Positions 5,949-6,872 of a DNA stretch of 6,872 nt are shown here, in pieces. Every line of letters starts with the position of its first letter. Position 1 is the stretch's first letter. The translations under genes were made by a program, and so were the position numbers. The notes below the pieces were generated by a model that saw only the letters and a program-made list of their open reading frames with translations, was not told the origin of the DNA and did no database searches. This stretch comes from an uncultured Clostridia bacterium (GTDB taxonomy: Bacteria > Bacillota > Clostridia > Christensenellales > UBA1242): contig CALBHW010000009.1 of the NCBI GenBank assembly GCA_937893125.1, positions 1-6,872 of the forward strand, written 5' to 3'.

Positions 5949-6518
5949 ATGGATTACATTTATTTTTTAAAAACATTTTTGTTGTCCATTGGACTTGCAA
6001 TGGATGCGTGTATTATATCTCTTTCAAGCGGAATAAATCTAGGTTGTAGCGTTAAAATAAGCAAACTTTGCCTTATGGCACTTAGTTTTGCTTTCTTTCA
6101 AGCGGTTATGCCAATAATCGGATTTTTTTTAGGATTTGCGGTTGTCGAATATATTAAAAGATTTATTCCATATATGGTTCTTGTCTTTTTACTTTTTTTT
6201 GGAGTAAGAATGATAATTAGTGGAATATTAAACAAAGAAAAAGTCCGTCCCGTTAACTTGTCTTTTTGGCAAATTTTGTGCTTGTCATTTGTAACTTCAA
6301 TTGATAGCCTGTCAATAGGATTAACTTTTGCGGAATATTCCTATATGATGCTTTTTGTTTCAGCCGTGATGATTGCTGTTACGAACTTTATTCTTTCTAT
6401 AGTTGGCGCTCTCATCGGAAAACGCTTTGGCAAAAGTAGCAAAAATAAAGCTGAAATTATTGGCGGTGTAATTCTGGTCGTAATGGCTATTGAAATTTTC
6501 CTTTTGTCTATTTTGTAA
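5949..6518 (+). CDS. mntP: MntP-type manganese efflux pump
   Basis: The 189-residue protein has the length and layout of MntP, an inner-membrane exporter that protects cells from excess Mn(II). Six hydrophobic segments lie at about residues 5-26, 39-66, 73-93, 106-126, 132-157 and 168-188. Family marks are GLAMDACIISLSSGI (15-29, Asp19), SFAFFQAVMPIIGFFLG (46-62) and the second-repeat equivalent TSIDSLSIGLTFA (116-128, Asp119). The two acidic residues in the internally repeated halves are the expected metal ligands. ATG at 5949 gives the family-typical N terminus, but no Shine-Dalgarno sequence stands before it. An in-frame TGA at 5922-5924 rules out a longer form beyond about nine codons, none of them a usual start. 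I do not see the yybP-ykoY manganese riboswitch that often precedes this gene. It is divergent from fhs and ends at a shared terminator. Confidence 0.93.
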   Translation: MDYIYFLKTFLLSIGLAMDACIISLSSGINLGCSVKISKLCLMALSFAFFQAVMPIIGFFLGFAVVEYIKRFIPYMVLVFLLFFGVRMIISGILNKEKVRPVNLSFWQILCLSFVTSIDSLSIGLTFAEYSYMMLFVSAVMIAVTNFILSIVGALIGKRFGKSSKNKAEIIGGVILVVMAIEIFLLSIL

Positions 6519-6531
6519 CAGCTAAAATAAA

Positions 6532-6581
6532 AACCTTTTATTGAGAGGAACTCTAACTACTCAAAATAAAAGGTTCTTTTT
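6532..6581. terminator. Bidirectional terminator shared by mntP and tRNA-Val
   Basis: AACCTTTTATT (6532-6542) pairs perfectly with AATAAAAGGTT (6565-6575). GAG (6543-6545) with CTC (6560-6562) extends the stem past two unpaired A. On the + strand it is followed by CTTTTT (6576-6581). On the - strand it is followed by TTTATTTTAG, a better tail, and it starts five bases after the tRNA's CCA end. Its + strand T run touches the CCA codons of the tRNA. Confidence 0.9.
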
Positions 6582-6657
6582 GGTGGTCTTAATAGGACTC
6601 GAACCTATGACCTCTTCGATGTGAACGAAGCGCTCTAACCAACTGAGCCATAAGACC
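6581..6657 (-). tRNA. tRNA-Val, anticodon CAC
   Basis: The - strand folds as a full cloverleaf. The acceptor stem is GGTCTTA/TAAGACC, the D stem GCTC/GAGC with loop AGTTGGTTA, and the anticodon stem CTTCG/CGAAG with loop TTCACAT. The variable loop is AGGTC, and the T stem is ATAGG/CCTAT with loop TTCGAGT. The discriminator is A73 and CCA is encoded (6583-6581). Position 33 is T and 34-36 are CAC, which reads GUG (Val); A35, C36 and A73 agree with valine identity. All stems pair without mismatches, so the gene looks functional. It has its own promoter and terminator. Confidence 0.95.
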
Positions 6658-6676
6658 ATATTTAATTGACTTTTGT

Positions 6677-6704
6677 ATTATACCACATCTTCCCTTTTTT
6701 GCAA
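6677..6704 (-). promoter_or_regulatory. Promoter of tRNA-Val
   Basis: On the - strand, TATAAT (6682-6677) is a perfect -10 box. TTGCAA (6704-6699) lies 16 bases upstream as a -35 with four matches. Transcription would start near 6670, about 13 bases before the mature tRNA 5' end at 6657, which fits RNase P processing of a short leader. Confidence 0.8.
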
Positions 6705-6706
6705 AT

Positions 6707-6730
6707 ACTTTTTAAGTTTTTTTAAAAAGT
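6707..6730. terminator. Weak A/T hairpin upstream of the tRNA promoter
   Basis: ACTTTTTAA (6707-6715) pairs with TTAAAAAGT (6722-6730) around a 6-nt loop. Only one G-C pair per arm and a short, broken T tail make it a poor terminator. It may still limit read-through from a - strand gene to the right, and it sits just beyond the tRNA -35. Confidence 0.3.
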
Positions 6731-6776
6731 TTTAGCACTAATTTATTATTGGAAGTTTTATGGAATATTTGAATTC

Positions 6777-6807
6777 TTGTAAAATTGATGGATATTCAAT
6801 TTTGCAA
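6777..6807. repeat. 12-bp stem-loop near the right edge
   Basis: TTGTAAAATTGA (6777-6788) pairs with TCAATTTTGCAA (6796-6807), eleven Watson-Crick pairs plus one G-T, around the 7-nt loop TGGATAT. No T run follows on either strand. On the - strand it comes three bases after a TGA stop (6812-6810), the place of a 3' hairpin behind a gene entering from the right. It could also be part of a dispersed repeat. Confidence 0.5.
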
Positions 6808-6809
6808 TA

Positions 6810-6872
6810 TCATATTTTGTTGTAAATTAACTTAGAGCGAATGGCTTTATGAACAAAGAAAGCGGAACCTCG
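6810..6872 (-). other. Possible 3' end of a - strand gene entering from the right
   Basis: Reading the - strand from the right edge, one frame stays open for 20 codons, ending AIRSKLIYNKI before TGA at 6812-6810. Another frame stays open for 14 codons. On the + strand an ATG at 6849 opens eight codons to the edge without a ribosome binding site. The piece is too short to choose among these, and no family can be named. The lean towards the 20-codon frame rests only on the hairpin that directly follows its stop. Confidence 0.2.

Noticed and set aside
1..6872. CRISPR array, insertion sequence, phage or toxin-antitoxin module
   Set aside because: No regularly spaced repeats, transposase motifs, target-site duplications or paired small genes were found on either strand.

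Overview
The window is AT-rich (roughly one third G+C by eye) and packed with short intergenic gaps, strong AGGAG-type ribosome binding sites and hairpin-plus-T terminators. The genes point to an uncultured-type member of the Clostridia or a related low-GC Firmicute. The YlbJ-like membrane protein and the DUF4364 winged-helix protein are characteristic of that group, and formate-tetrahydrofolate ligase fits an anaerobic one-carbon metabolism. TGG codes for Trp and TGA is not read through, so the standard code applies. I see no phage, transposon, CRISPR or toxin-antitoxin signature. Most of the window is ordinary chromosomal housekeeping.

Layout. (1) 1-837, + strand: 3' part of a ylbJ-like gene whose true start lies left of the window. 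(2) 994-1033: bidirectional terminator between that gene and a convergent gene. (3) 1062-1871, - strand: unrecognised helical protein with an acidic linker. (4) 1872-2185: 314-bp divergent control region with back-to-back promoters, a dyad between them, and a long hairpin inside the inferred ~190-nt leader of the unknown gene. (5) 2186-3976, + strand: probable two-gene unit of a DUF4364 winged-helix protein and a CofE/F420-ligase-like protein, closed by a strong terminator. (6) 4021-4175: AT-rich gap with a perfect 18-bp palindrome and a long bulged hairpin behind fhs. (7) 4176-5831, - strand: fhs. (8) 5832-5948: second divergent control region. (9) 5949-6518, + strand: mntP-type manganese exporter. 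(10) 6532-6581: bidirectional terminator shared with a convergent tRNA-Val(CAC) at 6581-6657. (11) 6658-6872: tRNA promoter, two hairpins and possibly the last codons of a gene entering from the right.

Functionally, fhs activates formate onto tetrahydrofolate, mntP removes excess manganese, and ylbJ suggests a sporulating ancestor or organism. The most open questions are the substrate of the F420-ligase-like protein, the role of the DUF4364 regulator encoded just before it, and the unknown gene with a structured leader that is divergently transcribed from it. None of this proves a new system. The 1872-3976 block is the part most worth a comparative look.
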